A stretch of DNA of 33,599 bases from Candidatus Fokinia solitaria. Lineage in GTDB: Bacteria; Pseudomonadota; Alphaproteobacteria; Rickettsiales; Midichloriaceae. This document shows positions 1 through 8,260 of this stretch, piece by piece. The stretch spans positions 1 to 33,599 of the forward strand of contig CALPOD020000011.1 of assembly GCA_943325105.2 (NCBI GenBank), in the 5' to 3' direction. The number at the start of each line of letters is the position of its first letter. Position 1 is the first letter of the stretch. The position numbers and the translations under genes were made by a program. The notes below the pieces were generated by a model. The model searched no databases. It worked only from the letters and a program-made list of their open reading frames with translations, and was not told the DNA's origin.

Positions 1-17
1 AGTATAATCTAATTCTT

Positions 18-623
18 ATGAAAGATGATAAAGTGTTTAATAGCATAAAGTTTTTTGCTGGTGCAAACAAATTTAAAGCCTTACCAAATAATAATTTACC
101 AGAAATAGCATTTTGGGGAAGATCTAATGTTGGAAAATCTAGTACGATCAATTCAATTTTCAATGATAAGACTGTTGCAAGGGTATCTAAAACACCTGGT
201 CGTACACAGCAAATAAACTTATTTACTTTAGAAAAAAATGTAGCTAGCATTGCTGATTTGCCAGGATATGGATATGCTAAAGTCTCAAAAACTGTTGCTG
301 ATAATTTATATCAATTGTGTTATGATTACCTACATGAAAGACAACCATCTATGATATTTTTACTAATAGATGCTCGGAGAGGAATCATGGATGTAGATAA
401 CGATGTGATTGAGGCAATGAGAGTAATTGGGCATAGAATTTGCTTGATATTTACCAAGACTGATCTGATAGAAGCAAAAGAATTTGAAGCTTTAAAGTTG
501 CAAGCAGATAGAAATGAATACCTAATGATAAGCAATAGATCTAGAACAGGTGTTTCAGAGGTCAGAAAAAAAATTATTGATGCAATTAATGGAACAAAAG
601 ATAATAATAGAAAAGCTATCTAA
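18..623 (+). CDS. yihA: Ribosome biogenesis GTP-binding protein YihA/YsxC (EngB)
   Basis: A 201-aa TrmE-Era-EngA-EngB-Septin-type GTPase. The G1 P-loop GRSNVGKS is at residues 34-41, the switch-region PGRT near 60-63, G3 DLPGYG at 80-85 and G4 TKTD at 145-148, so every nucleotide-binding element is present and the length is normal for the family. YihA proteins are soluble and act in late assembly of the large ribosomal subunit. The ATG at 18 gives the expected short N-terminal lead before the P-loop. The 3' end overlaps the start of the following ABC ATPase gene by about 35 nt, which suggests co-transcription and translational coupling. Identity is secure. The role in 50S assembly comes from family knowledge. 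Confidence 0.96.
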   Translation: MKDDKVFNSIKFFAGANKFKALPNNNLPEIAFWGRSNVGKSSTINSIFNDKTVARVSKTPGRTQQINLFTLEKNVASIADLPGYGYAKVSKTVADNLYQLCYDYLHERQPSMIFLLIDARRGIMDVDNDVIEAMRVIGHRICLIFTKTDLIEAKEFEALKLQADRNEYLMISNRSRTGVSEVRKKIIDAINGTKDNNRKAI

Positions 624-1359
624 ATCGTTCAGTGGTAAGGTTGTTCTACAGAATGTTAACCTTACAATTAATGATAAAGAATCAATAGCAATAGTAGGAG
701 GATCTGGATGTGGCAAGTCAGTTCTAGTGAAATGTATCTCAGGACTCATCACAGCTGATCCTAAAAGTATAATAAAAATTAATGGCTTTGAGTGTAGTCA
801 GCTAACAATCACAGAGCGTCCAGAAAAAATAAGAAAATCTATTGGAATGCTGTTTCAAGGTAATGCTCTTTTTGATAGCATGACTATATCTGACAACATT
901 ACATTTGGTACATATAATCAGATTGCAAAGAATGGATTTGTCACAAAAGAACAAAGAATATCATTAAATAAGCTTGCAAAGGAGCAGCTAGAAGTAGTTG
1001 GCTTAGCAGCTGATAATCTAGAAAAGTATCCATATGAATTATCTGGTGGAATGCAAAAGCGTGTTGCAATTGCACGTGCTATTAGCACTAATCCTGAGAT
1101 AATCTTGTTAGATGAACCAACTACAGGGCTTGATCCTGTTACTTCATATAATATCAGTCAACTAATTTGTGACATAAAGAAAAGAACTGGTGCAACCATT
1201 ATTGCTATCACACATGATCCAATATGCGCTTCTGAGATGGCTGATAAGATAGTTTTAATTGATAATAAGACTGTTACTTGGAGTGGTACAATGAATGATT
1301 TAGATACTGCTACGAGCCCATATATTGATGCTTTCAGAAGGGCTATCAAGACTCGATAA
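589..1359 (+). CDS. mlaF: MlaF-like phospholipid ABC transporter ATP-binding protein
   Basis: A 256-aa ABC ATPase. Walker A GGSGCGKS is at residues 37-44, a Q-loop followed by the ALFDSMT element near 90-100, signature LSGGMQKR at 151-158, and Walker B IILLDEPTTGLDP at 171-183. The LSGGM signature with an ALF-type Q-loop is characteristic of the MlaF/Ttg2A branch, which powers lipid movement between inner and outer membrane with MlaE and MlaD. No permease or MCE-domain gene lies next to it here. An upstream in-frame start at 550 exists, but the ATG at 589 begins just before the first beta strand and fits the family better. The gene overlaps yihA by 35 nt and its 3' end overlaps the convergent fmt by 14 nt. 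Confidence 0.88.
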   Translation: MEQKIIIEKLSKSFSGKVVLQNVNLTINDKESIAIVGGSGCGKSVLVKCISGLITADPKSIIKINGFECSQLTITERPEKIRKSIGMLFQGNALFDSMTISDNITFGTYNQIAKNGFVTKEQRISLNKLAKEQLEVVGLAADNLEKYPYELSGGMQKRVAIARAISTNPEIILLDEPTTGLDPVTSYNISQLICDIKKRTGATIIAITHDPICASEMADKIVLIDNKTVTWSGTMNDLDTATSPYIDAFRRAIKTR

Positions 1360-2266
1360 TTGAACCTATAGGGATTTTATATCCACATAAAAAATCACGA
1401 GTTTGCAGAATCTTAGCATTAGGCCTTTGAAGTTTTATAATACGTACAACCTTTCCATCGCCACAAGCTACATCTAAATGCTTGTTAATAACCGTGCCAG
1501 GTAGTTCATTTGTCTCTTGATCAATTAAAACTGATTCAACTGCTTTTATTTTTAAACCTTGATTCACAAAGTATGCATTCGGACTTAAAGCCATGATTTT
1601 TCCATGCATTACTGTAGCGCTCTCATGCCAATCTATCCTCTCATCTTCTGATGTGATTTTTTGCGCGTAAGTTGCACCTGTATCTGTTTGTGGAACAGCT
1701 TTAGCCAAGCCATTTTCAAGACCCTCAAGTGTCTCTAAAAGCATCTCTGCTCCGATTTGTGCATAATCCTCAGTTAGCTGATGAATGTTTTTGTTTACAT
1801 CTATTTTCAAATGCTTTTTAGCAAAGATAGGTCCTGTATCAACTCCCTCATCAAGCTGCATAATACAAATTGCAGTTTCAGTATCACACGCCATCATACT
1901 TCTCTGTATTGGAGCTGCACCACGCCACCTTGGAAGGTCTGATGGATGAACGTTAATACAACCGAGTTTACATACATTTAAAATCGACCTAGGGATTATT
2001 AAACCATATGCAGCAACAACAATAACATCTACTTCTAAGTCATTTAATATGTCTACTTCAGACTGATTTTTGAGTGTTTTTGGTGTATTTATAGGGATCT
2101 GATATTTGTCAGCAACTTTATAAATTGGAGAATAATGCATTTTCATACCCCGAGATTGCATCTTAGGCTCTTTTGTATAAACACATTTTATCGAGTGTTG
2201 AGAATTTATTAACCTATTTAGAATTGGAACTGCAAACTCAGATGTTCCCATGAAAACTATCCGCAT
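1346..2266 (-). CDS. fmt: Methionyl-tRNA formyltransferase
   Basis: A 306-aa protein that formylates the initiator Met-tRNA using 10-formyltetrahydrofolate. The N-terminus MRIVFMGTSEFAVPIL is typical of Fmt. The catalytic triad is visible as N105 and H107 in INVHPS and D143 in GVDTG, and the tRNA-binding loop signature LPRWRGAAPIQR follows. A C-terminal OB-fold-like region occupies roughly residues 205-306. It is the last gene of a minus-strand series with the deaminase, fdxA and yidD. The gap from yidD is 26 nt. Its final 14 nt overlap the end of mlaF on the other strand. The usual partner def (peptide deformylase) is not adjacent. Confidence 0.96.
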   Translation of the reverse strand: MRIVFMGTSEFAVPILNRLINSQHSIKCVYTKEPKMQSRGMKMHYSPIYKVADKYQIPINTPKTLKNQSEVDILNDLEVDVIVVAAYGLIIPRSILNVCKLGCINVHPSDLPRWRGAAPIQRSMMACDTETAICIMQLDEGVDTGPIFAKKHLKIDVNKNIHQLTEDYAQIGAEMLLETLEGLENGLAKAVPQTDTGATYAQKITSEDERIDWHESATVMHGKIMALSPNAYFVNQGLKIKAVESVLIDQETNELPGTVINKHLDVACGDGKVVRIIKLQRPNAKILQTRDFLCGYKIPIGSIIES

Positions 2267-2292
2267 AAATACTGAATTATAATGTTTTTTTG

Positions 2293-2511
2293 TTAAATTT
2301 TATTATCATTTTTTCCATTGTAAAAAGGATTGCACTTCAATATTCGCAGAAATATTTTATATATCGCTACGTGTGGCATGAATTGGTTCAGCATTTCAAT
2401 CGCATAAGCTGAGCAAGATGTACTAAATCTACAACTAGAAATCATGTAGGGTGAAATACAAAATTTATAAAAATAAACAGGTATTTTGAGTATTACAGCT
2501 ACAATTTTCAT
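2293..2511 (-). CDS. yidD: Membrane protein insertion efficiency factor YidD
   Basis: A 72-aa protein of the YidD/UPF0161 family, recognised by the cysteine-containing block [15 protein letters not shown] and the downstream RILKCNPF segment, in the usual order and spacing. YidD is a small, membrane-associated amphipathic protein that helps YidC-dependent insertion of inner-membrane proteins. It normally neighbours rpmH-rnpA-yidC. Here it instead sits between fdxA and fmt, a reshuffled context. The ATG overlaps the TGA stop of fdxA (ATGA, 4 nt), which implies translational coupling. The C-terminus is short and ends in a charged NGKNDNKI tail. Confidence 0.9.
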   Translation of the reverse strand: MKIVAVILKIPVYFYKFCISPYMISSCRFSTSCSAYAIEMLNQFMPHVAIYKIFLRILKCNPFYNGKNDNKI

Positions 2512-2831
2512 TTGTCTTTTAATATAAACTGTTCAAACTTGTGTTGTACACCATTCATTTTGTCTGCATCTGGTAGCGGGTCTTTTCTCTTAGTAATTTT
2601 AGGCCATGTAGATGCAAAATCTCTATTAATTTGAACCCATTTTAAAAGATCTTTAGACTCAGGTTTTATTGCTTCAGCAGGGCATTCTGGCTCACAGACA
2701 CCGCAATCAATACACTCATCAGGATTGATTACCAACATGTCTTCCAATTCATAAAAACAGTCAACAGGGCAAACTTCCACGCAATCAGTATACTTACATT
2801 TTACGCAGTTATCAGTAACAACATATGTCAT
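2508..2831 (-). CDS. fdxA: 7Fe ferredoxin FdxA
   Basis: A 107-aa ferredoxin closely matching the alphaproteobacterial FdxA/Azotobacter FdI type. Following that family, C9, C17 and C50 would bind the [3Fe-4S] cluster and C21, C40, C43 and C46 the [4Fe-4S] cluster. All are present, with prolines after C21 and C50. The C-terminal extension rich in W and K ([16 protein letters not shown]) is typical. It is a soluble one-electron carrier whose redox partner cannot be told from the sequence. It lies 11 nt downstream of the deaminase gene and overlaps yidD by 4 nt. Confidence 0.95.
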   Translation of the reverse strand: MTYVVTDNCVKCKYTDCVEVCPVDCFYELEDMLVINPDECIDCGVCEPECPAEAIKPESKDLLKWVQINRDFASTWPKITKRKDPLPDADKMNGVQHKFEQFILKDK

Positions 2832-2842
2832 ATAAATTTATT

Positions 2843-3373
2843 TTAAAGAGGAAAATTATTACCATTATATAAACCAATTATGTTGATAATACTACCAGAG
2901 AATCCTCTGATAGCAACCCCAGCTTCATTAAGCATTTCCCTAGATATTTCCATACTTCTGCCCCATTTTTCACTCGTATAGTTACCAGGAAATTCTTCAT
3001 GAAAAACAATTTCTGATATACCTGATTGAATAATAGCTTTTGTGCAATATGAACAAGGAAACCAAGTGCTATAGATTGTACATTTTGCTGTTGATACTCC
3101 GATTCTTGCACAATGTAAAATAGCATTTTCTTCCGCATGATTGCATGCATAATACTTATAATCTTTATCAAAATATCTTTCAGTTAGATCTTTTACACCT
3201 CGTGGAAAACCATTATAACCAGTCGATCTTATCTCTTTATCTGGACCTACTATTACTGCTCCTACTCTAGTGCTTGGATCTTTGCTTTTCATGGATATAA
3301 GGTAAGCCATTGTGATAAAATACTGATCCCAATTATAGCTAATGATTTCCATTTTTGATTTTAATCCTAGCAT
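2843..3373 (-). CDS. Deoxycytidylate (dCMP) deaminase family protein
   Basis: A 176-aa zinc-dependent deaminase. The HAE motif (H79, E81) within CNHAEENAIL and the PCSYC motif (C107, C110) supply the zinc ligands and proton-shuttle glutamate. The early segment SKDPSTRVGAVIV with GYNGFPRG is characteristic of dCMP deaminases and ComEB-like proteins rather than cytidine or guanine deaminases. The reaction is dCMP to dUMP, feeding thymidylate synthesis. The ATG at 3373 is used; a second ATG seven codons later is possible. It is the first gene of the minus-strand run leading into fdxA, yidD and fmt. Substrate assignment is by family resemblance. Confidence 0.88.
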   Translation of the reverse strand: MLGLKSKMEIISYNWDQYFITMAYLISMKSKDPSTRVGAVIVGPDKEIRSTGYNGFPRGVKDLTERYFDKDYKYYACNHAEENAILHCARIGVSTAKCTIYSTWFPCSYCTKAIIQSGISEIVFHEEFPGNYTSEKWGRSMEISREMLNEAGVAIRGFSGSIINIIGLYNGNNFPL

Positions 3374-3473
3374 GACTCTCGTAAAATTTATACAAAATTG
3401 ACATTAAACCCTATACATAAAATTATAATATATTTCATCTTAAAGCGCAATAACGTATTTTTTATATTTCTGG

Positions 3474-3502
3474 TAGACATAATAAAGTCATTGCGTTATA
3501 AT
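3474..3502 (+). promoter_or_regulatory. Sigma-70-type promoter for pgi
   Basis: TAGACA (3474-3479; five of six match TTGACA) is separated by exactly 17 nt from a perfect TATAAT (3497-3502). Transcription would start near 3509, leaving a leader of about 29 nt before the pgi ATG at 3538. It lies in the divergent gap between the dCMP deaminase gene and pgi. Confidence 0.7.
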
Positions 3503-3537
3503 AAAATATAGAAGTAGTAAAAACATCTAAACAATGC

Positions 3538-4812
3538 ATGAATATGACTCAGTACCAAAAACTTAAAAATGAAGTGAAGTGTTTGTATTATAAATTTGAA
3601 TACTCAGATATTTGTGCTGACAGAATTTTGAATGCACATCTAAAACTTCCTTTAATTGATTTGGATATATTGAGAAATGCAGTTATTGAGAATATTTTTA
3701 CTGCTATGCCTCAGTTACTGAAGCTATTGCCTTATTATGACGATGAGAAAATGACCAAACTTAAGAAGATCACAAATGATTTCAAGGAGAGGTTTGAGAC
3801 AATAATTGTTATTGGTATGGGTGGTGCAATTTTAAATAGTAAATGTTTGAGCGATTTTATCAGTTCTGAAAGTAGTTTTGAGATGATTTTTATGCATAAA
3901 ATGTGTAAAATTCAATTAAAAAAAATAAAGGAATCAATAAATATCGAAAAGACAGGCTTTCTATTTATAAGTAACTCGGGAGATACTATTGAAACGTTTG
4001 CACTCGCTGAGTTTTGGTATGAAAATTTGAAGCAGTCAGGTTACAATGATTTCTCAGATAGATTCATATATGTATATGGATTAAAATCAAAATCTTTATT
4101 ACAAATCTTACATGAGCAAACTGGAGGCATATTTCTAGAATATGATAGCGGCATGGGTGGAAGATTTTCTACTTTCACTACTCCAAACATTTTAATAGGA
4201 ATGCTATCTGATAGCAATATCGAAGACTTTTTTGCAGGTGGTAATTCTATTTTAGAAAGCTTTTTATCTGGTTCTGAAGATACTGTAAGGGCAATAATAT
4301 CAGGTGCAGTTATGACTTCATATGGTTTGCCATCGGAGAATTTTTCTATGTCTATTATAAATTCTAGCTATGACTCGCGTTTCGATGGAATGATCCACTG
4401 GTATTCAACAGCACTGGCTGAAACTTTATGTAAAGAAGGAATAAATCTGGTGATTTCTTCGATTGATTTACCTATTGATCAACACGGACTAATGCAGTCA
4501 ATTCTGGAGAATAAGACACGCCAGCAATTCAATATTTTTAGTGTGCAAGATAAGACTGATTCTAAGATCAATAAAGTTGTATCAATGCTAGAAAATGAAG
4601 TCTGTTTTCAATGCCATAATCATCAAATACCTCTCAGAAGAATTATTTTAGAAAATGACAAAATAATAAACCTAGGAGCAATTATGATGCATATGATACT
4701 CGAAGTCATTAGTACAGCTGTTTTGATTGGTGTAGAGCCCTTTACACAACCTAAAATAGATAAAATGAAGAGAAATTTAGCTATTAATTATAGAGAGCAA
4801 TTTGTACCTTGA
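3538..4812 (+). CDS. pgi: Glucose-6-phosphate isomerase (divergent, short form)
   Basis: A 424-aa double-SIS-domain protein that should interconvert glucose-6-phosphate and fructose-6-phosphate. Recognisable PGI blocks are VIGMGGAILNSK at about 91-102, the sugar-phosphate loop SNSGDTIET at 145-153, GGRFSTFT at 207-214, the DQHGLMQ histidine region at 314-320, and the C-terminal GVEPFTQPKIDKMK at 398-411. It is much shorter than the roughly 550-aa enterobacterial enzyme and diverged in several blocks (alanine where GGS is usual), so activity is inferred. No good Shine-Dalgarno sequence precedes the ATG, and a second in-frame ATG lies two codons in. The 3' end overlaps the convergent DUF4440 gene by 25 nt. 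Confidence 0.85.
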   Translation: MNMTQYQKLKNEVKCLYYKFEYSDICADRILNAHLKLPLIDLDILRNAVIENIFTAMPQLLKLLPYYDDEKMTKLKKITNDFKERFETIIVIGMGGAILNSKCLSDFISSESSFEMIFMHKMCKIQLKKIKESINIEKTGFLFISNSGDTIETFALAEFWYENLKQSGYNDFSDRFIYVYGLKSKSLLQILHEQTGGIFLEYDSGMGGRFSTFTTPNILIGMLSDSNIEDFFAGGNSILESFLSGSEDTVRAIISGAVMTSYGLPSENFSMSIINSSYDSRFDGMIHWYSTALAETLCKEGINLVISSIDLPIDQHGLMQSILENKTRQQFNIFSVQDKTDSKINKVVSMLENEVCFQCHNHQIPLRRIILENDKIINLGAIMMHMILEVISTAVLIGVEPFTQPKIDKMKRNLAINYREQFVP

Positions 4813-5129
4813 TGAAATATGATTTGCCAAGTATTGTGAGTGTTACGAATCCAAATTGAAGATCTGAGAGTTGATTTCATGCTTTCAAAAAGCTTATATG
4901 TGATAAGTACACAGTTTTCACTTAAGATTCTGACTTCAAAATCTACAGCTTTGAAATCTCTAATTGATTCGCTGATGAGCCCTTGAATGATATCTTGTTT
5001 GTAATAAATCTTACCTGAACTACCAAACTCGATAAAATCCCTGGAAATCAGGGATTCTAACATATTACGATCGGTTCTTGTTATGTGTTTTAAAAGTGTT
5101 TTTTCTAGTTCAATACACTCGTGGACCAC
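4788..5129 (-). CDS. DUF4440 / NTF2-like fold protein
   Basis: A 113-aa protein with the pattern of DUF4440 (SnoaL/NTF2-like) proteins: an N-terminal helix LEKTLL, the strand motif DFIEFGSSGKIYYK at about 31-44, VLITYKL, the SLRSSIW-type segment near 86-92, and the terminal WQIIFHQGT. The family is a small cone-shaped alpha+beta fold with varied and often unknown activities, so no reaction is assigned. The start is GTG, only 3 nt after the rho stop codon, so it is probably translated by coupling to rho. The last 25 nt lie antisense to the end of pgi. Confidence 0.75.
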   Translation of the reverse strand: MVHECIELEKTLLKHITRTDRNMLESLISRDFIEFGSSGKIYYKQDIIQGLISESIRDFKAVDFEVRILSENCVLITYKLFESMKSTLRSSIWIRNTHNTWQIIFHQGTNCSL

Positions 5130-5132
5130 ATC

Positions 5133-6560
5133 CTAAGTCTTCTTATTATTCGTGTCCATTTGAGCAAAGAACTCCTCATTTGTCTTTGTATATTTCAGCT
5201 TATCTATTAGAAATTCTATTGCTTCAGAAGTATTCATACCACTCAATATACGTCTTAAAATCCATGTCTTAGAAAGCTGGAGTTTACTAAGCAGTAGATC
5301 CTCTTTTCTTGTGCCAGACTTGCTAATATCGATTGCTGGGAAAATTCTCCTTTCTGATAATTTTCTATCTAAAACTATCTCTGAGTTACCTGTGCCTTTG
5401 AATTCTTCGAAGATCACTTCATCCATACGAGAGCCAGTATCAACTAGAGCTGTAGCTATAATTGTTAAAGAACCACCTTCTTCAGTATTTCTAGCTGCTC
5501 CAAAGAATCTCTTAGGTTTTTGTAATGCATTTGAGTCAACACCACCACTTAGTACCTTACCTGAAGATGGAGATATATCATTATATGCCCTTGCAAGTCT
5601 TGTAATTGAATCTAGAAGGATAACAACGTGTTTTTTTGCCTCTACAAGCCTTTTAGCCTTTTCTATAACCATTTCTGCAAGCTGGACATGACGTGATGAT
5701 GGCTCATCAAATGTTGAACTCACTACCTCTCCTTTCACAGATCTAACCATATCAGTTACTTCTTCTGGCCTTTCACCAATCATCAAAACTATCAGAATGA
5801 TATCTGGATGATTCACTGAGATTGAGTGTGCAATCGTTTGCATTAGAACTGTTTTACCTGTTCTTGGAGGAGCTACAACCAATGCTCTTTGCCCTCTTCC
5901 TAGAGGAGCTAGCATGTCTGTTATACGAGCACTATTATTAGCTTGTACACCATTAGTTTGAGTTTCAAGAGTTAGTAGAGAATTTGGGAAAAGAGCTGTA
6001 AGATCATCGAAATGAGCTCTGTGTCTATTTTTTGTATGTTCAACTTTATTTATTGTGTTGATAGATATCAGAGCAAAATACCTTTCTCCCTTCTTTGGTT
6101 CTCTCACTGTTCCATTGATTGTATCACCAGTGCGCAGTGCATTTTTTCTTATCTGATTGGGCGATACGTATATATCATCTGGACCAGGCATATAATTTGC
6201 TTGGTGTGATCTCAAAAATCCGAATCCATCAGATAAAATCTCCAAAACACCTTCACCAACCATCACACCTCCTTGCTCTGCAACTCTCTGAAGGATTGCA
6301 AATACTAAATCCTGACGATACATACTTTCAGCGTCTTCAACACCAAGTGAATCTGCCATTATTAAAAGTTCTTCTGGTGACTTTAACTTGATTTCAGAAA
6401 GAAAAATTATTGAGTTTGAATCTTTATTATCAATTAGATCACAGACTTCTTCTGCAATTGTACTGTTTTCATGTGTAGAATCTTCAAGCTCTTCTTGATT
6501 TTTTTTGATTTCATTAGATATAGTCAATCGTTTTCTTGATTGTTTGGTATTTGTTGACAT
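5133..6560 (-). CDS. rho: Transcription termination factor Rho
   Basis: A 475-aa hexameric RNA helicase-translocase. The order is a charged N-terminal extension of about 55 residues, the Rho N-terminal helical domain (near 58-92), a cold-shock-like RNA-binding domain ([15 protein letters not shown] onward, 103-170), Walker A APPRTGKT at 230-237, Walker [11 protein letters not shown] at 312-321, and the Q-loop/secondary RNA site around 332-358 ([20 protein letters not shown]). It is longer than the 419-aa E. coli protein, mostly through the extension. It lies in a minus-strand series after rplY and an 85-aa unknown. In a window where intrinsic terminators are scarce, Rho is probably the main means of termination. 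Confidence 0.98.
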   Translation of the reverse strand: MSTNTKQSRKRLTISNEIKKNQEELEDSTHENSTIAEEVCDLIDNKDSNSIIFLSEIKLKSPEELLIMADSLGVEDAESMYRQDLVFAILQRVAEQGGVMVGEGVLEILSDGFGFLRSHQANYMPGPDDIYVSPNQIRKNALRTGDTINGTVREPKKGERYFALISINTINKVEHTKNRHRAHFDDLTALFPNSLLTLETQTNGVQANNSARITDMLAPLGRGQRALVVAPPRTGKTVLMQTIAHSISVNHPDIILIVLMIGERPEEVTDMVRSVKGEVVSSTFDEPSSRHVQLAEMVIEKAKRLVEAKKHVVILLDSITRLARAYNDISPSSGKVLSGGVDSNALQKPKRFFGAARNTEEGGSLTIIATALVDTGSRMDEVIFEEFKGTGNSEIVLDRKLSERRIFPAIDISKSGTRKEDLLLSKLQLSKTWILRRILSGMNTSEAIEFLIDKLKYTKTNEEFFAQMDTNNKKT

Positions 6561-6608
6561 GATTTATTGATTAAAAAGTTTTTTATTTGATTCAAAGCTG
6601 TTAGGGAA

Positions 6609-6866
6609 TCAATCATTTTTTATAAAAAAATCTAATAATGCTGAGATGATTATAAGAGCCTCAGTTGGTATCATTGGCCCCACTTCAGTTAAAGACAGTA
6701 TTTGAATTAATTCAGGTTTATTTTCCAACGTTATGTCTTTTGTGATTTTAGTAATTGTTTCTATGACCTTTTCTTTATTACTTTGAGTATCAAGGTTGTT
6801 TTTGTCTGTCGCTAATGTAATTCTCAAGAGATCTGCAATAGGTTGATATTGTGATCTCTTTAACAT
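6609..6866 (-). CDS. Uncharacterised 85-aa protein between rplY and rho
   Basis: An 85-aa protein not recognised by sequence. The N-terminal half is charged and probably helical (QYQPIADLLRITLATDK, then a lysine-rich stretch). The C-terminal half is hydrophobic (LIQILSLTEVGPMIP, then ALIIISALLDFFIKND) and may form one membrane or amphipathic helix. Its ATG begins immediately after the rplY TAA with no gap, a strong sign of translational coupling and the main reason to believe the gene is real. A 48-nt gap separates it from rho. No enzyme motif is visible. Confidence 0.6.
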   Translation of the reverse strand: MLKRSQYQPIADLLRITLATDKNNLDTQSNKEKVIETITKITKDITLENKPELIQILSLTEVGPMIPTEALIIISALLDFFIKND

Positions 6867-7457
6867 TTATGCAGCCTTTCCTTCTTCTGCTGATTCTTCT
6901 GTTCTACCAGCAATTGATAGAATGACAAAGTTTGACTTGTTTACTGGTGTCATACCCTCTGGAAGTTTAATATCATTTATATGTACTGACTGACCTATAC
7001 GCAGTTCTGATATATCAACTTCTATTGATGTTTGTAGTTGACTTGGTAAACAATAGAATTTTGCTTGTCTTAAAACGATATTCAGAATACCACCTCTTTT
7101 GATACTTGCACACTTATTTTCATTTAGAACCTTAATTCTAACTGAAACTTTGATTGGTTTAACTTCATCTATCTGTTGAAAATCTATGTGAATTGGATTG
7201 TCTGTTACAGGATGAATTTGTACATCACGTGTAATAACGTGAATTTTTTGCCCATCAACATTTAAAGTTGCAAGCTTTGACATGATACCACCTTTTAGGT
7301 ACTCTTTAAGGAATTCTTTTGATGATATTGCTATTGTGTATTGTTTGCCTAAACCGTATATGATCGCAGGTATCATACCTGATCTTCTAGTAGACCTTGC
7401 AGCCCCTGTACCAGATCCATTTTTGGTTTCTGCTTTAAATTCTATGGATGTTTGCAT
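6867..7457 (-). CDS. rplY: Large ribosomal subunit protein bL25 (CTC/TL5 long form)
   Basis: A 196-aa 5S rRNA-binding ribosomal protein. The N-terminal L25 domain (about residues 4-95) shows the typical GSGTGAARSTRRSGMIPAIIYG start and the VDGQKIHVITRDVQIHPV strand with HIDFQQ. The C-terminal TL5/CTC beta domain follows (VRIKVLNENKCASIKRGGIL onward) and ends in a short acidic GRTEESAEEGKAA tail. This is the two-domain form usual in alphaproteobacteria. In many genomes rplY is followed by pth. Here it is followed by the 85-aa unknown and rho, while pth lies about 2.5 kb away. Confidence 0.97.
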   Translation of the reverse strand: MQTSIEFKAETKNGSGTGAARSTRRSGMIPAIIYGLGKQYTIAISSKEFLKEYLKGGIMSKLATLNVDGQKIHVITRDVQIHPVTDNPIHIDFQQIDEVKPIKVSVRIKVLNENKCASIKRGGILNIVLRQAKFYCLPSQLQTSIEVDISELRIGQSVHINDIKLPEGMTPVNKSNFVILSIAGRTEESAEEGKAA

Positions 7458-7556
7458 GTTATCAGTGAATTATATCTAAATCTATTGTGAAGTAATATAG
7501 TGTGAATTTATCTTATTTTTGGTACGAATACAAATTTACTACTTACAGAATGTGAC

Positions 7557-7581
7557 AAAATTCAAATTTATTTGAAATTTT
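7557..7581. repeat. AT-rich hairpin at the end of ccmA
   Basis: AAAATTCAAA (7557-7566) pairs with TTTGAAATTTT (7571-7581) around a 4-nt TTTA loop, with one bulged base. It covers the ccmA stop codon. Being wholly A/T apart from one C-G pair, it may be a weak terminator or chance. Confidence 0.3.
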
Positions 7582-8260
7582 TTATCACTAAAGTTGTATT
7601 TTGTTTTTCAAGTTGAAAACTCTCATCAATTTTATAACCTATATTTTCAGATACTGCAACATCTTTTGATAGAGATTTTATATTATCTTGCGTGTGGTCA
7701 GATAATAGTAGGATTCCACCGTTAGATAAATGACTATTAATGATATTAGAAACAACTTTAATGATTTGTACATCGAGATTAACAAAAGGCTCATCTAATA
7801 GCCATATTCTAGCTCTTTGTATCAATAATCTTGACAAAATAACTCTTTTTTTCAAACCTTTAGATAAGTCTTTTATTTGATAATCTAAATATTCTTCTAA
7901 TTCTAATGTTCTCACAGAAGCTTCTAAAAGGATTGTAGAATTATATAAATCTCCCCAAAAAGAAATTGTTTCATATAAAGTTAGATTTTCATTTAGTTGT
8001 TCTTTATCTGAAATATATAAAATTATTTGCTTATATTCATTTAAAAATTCATCGACTAAACATCCATTATAATTGATTGTACCTAGATTTGTGTCATCAA
8101 GCCTTGCTATACATCTTAACAATGATGTTTTTCCACTGCCATTCTCACCTACTAATCTTACAAATGATCCTGGCATACATGAAAAACCAATGTTTTTTAG
8201 GATCAAATTATCTGACTTGTAAATAGAAATATTTTCACAGATTAAAGTGTTTTTTCTCAT
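7568..8260 (-). CDS. ccmA: CcmA-like heme exporter ABC ATPase (cytochrome c biogenesis)
   Basis: A 230-aa ABC ATPase. Walker A GENGSGKT is at residues 38-45, a CcmA-like signature LSKGLKKRV at 132-140, and Walker B IWLLDEPFVNLD at 152-163. DEPFxNLD/ID after an RIW-type strand and the absence of a GGQ signature point to CcmA of system I cytochrome c maturation, which works with the membrane subunits CcmB and CcmC. Cytochrome c1 and the Rieske protein are encoded elsewhere in the window, so c-type cytochrome maturation is expected. ccmB is not adjacent. The gene overlaps the glpX 3' end by 26 nt. Confidence 0.78.
   Translation of the reverse strand: MRKNTLICENISIYKSDNLILKNIGFSCMPGSFVRLVGENGSGKTSLLRCIARLDDTNLGTINYNGCLVDEFLNEYKQIILYISDKEQLNENLTLYETISFWGDLYNSTILLEASVRTLELEEYLDYQIKDLSKGLKKRVILSRLLIQRARIWLLDEPFVNLDVQIIKVVSNIINSHLSNGGILLLSDHTQDNIKSLSKDVAVSENIGYKIDESFQLEKQNTTLVIKNFK

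Noticed and set aside
2878-3171. 97-codon frame within the dCMP deaminase gene
   Set aside because: It runs in another frame of the same strand across the zinc-site codons and has no recognisable protein features.
5311-5691. 126-codon plus-strand frame inside rho
   Set aside because: It is antisense to the most conserved part of rho, with no start signal. It reflects codon bias of the true gene.
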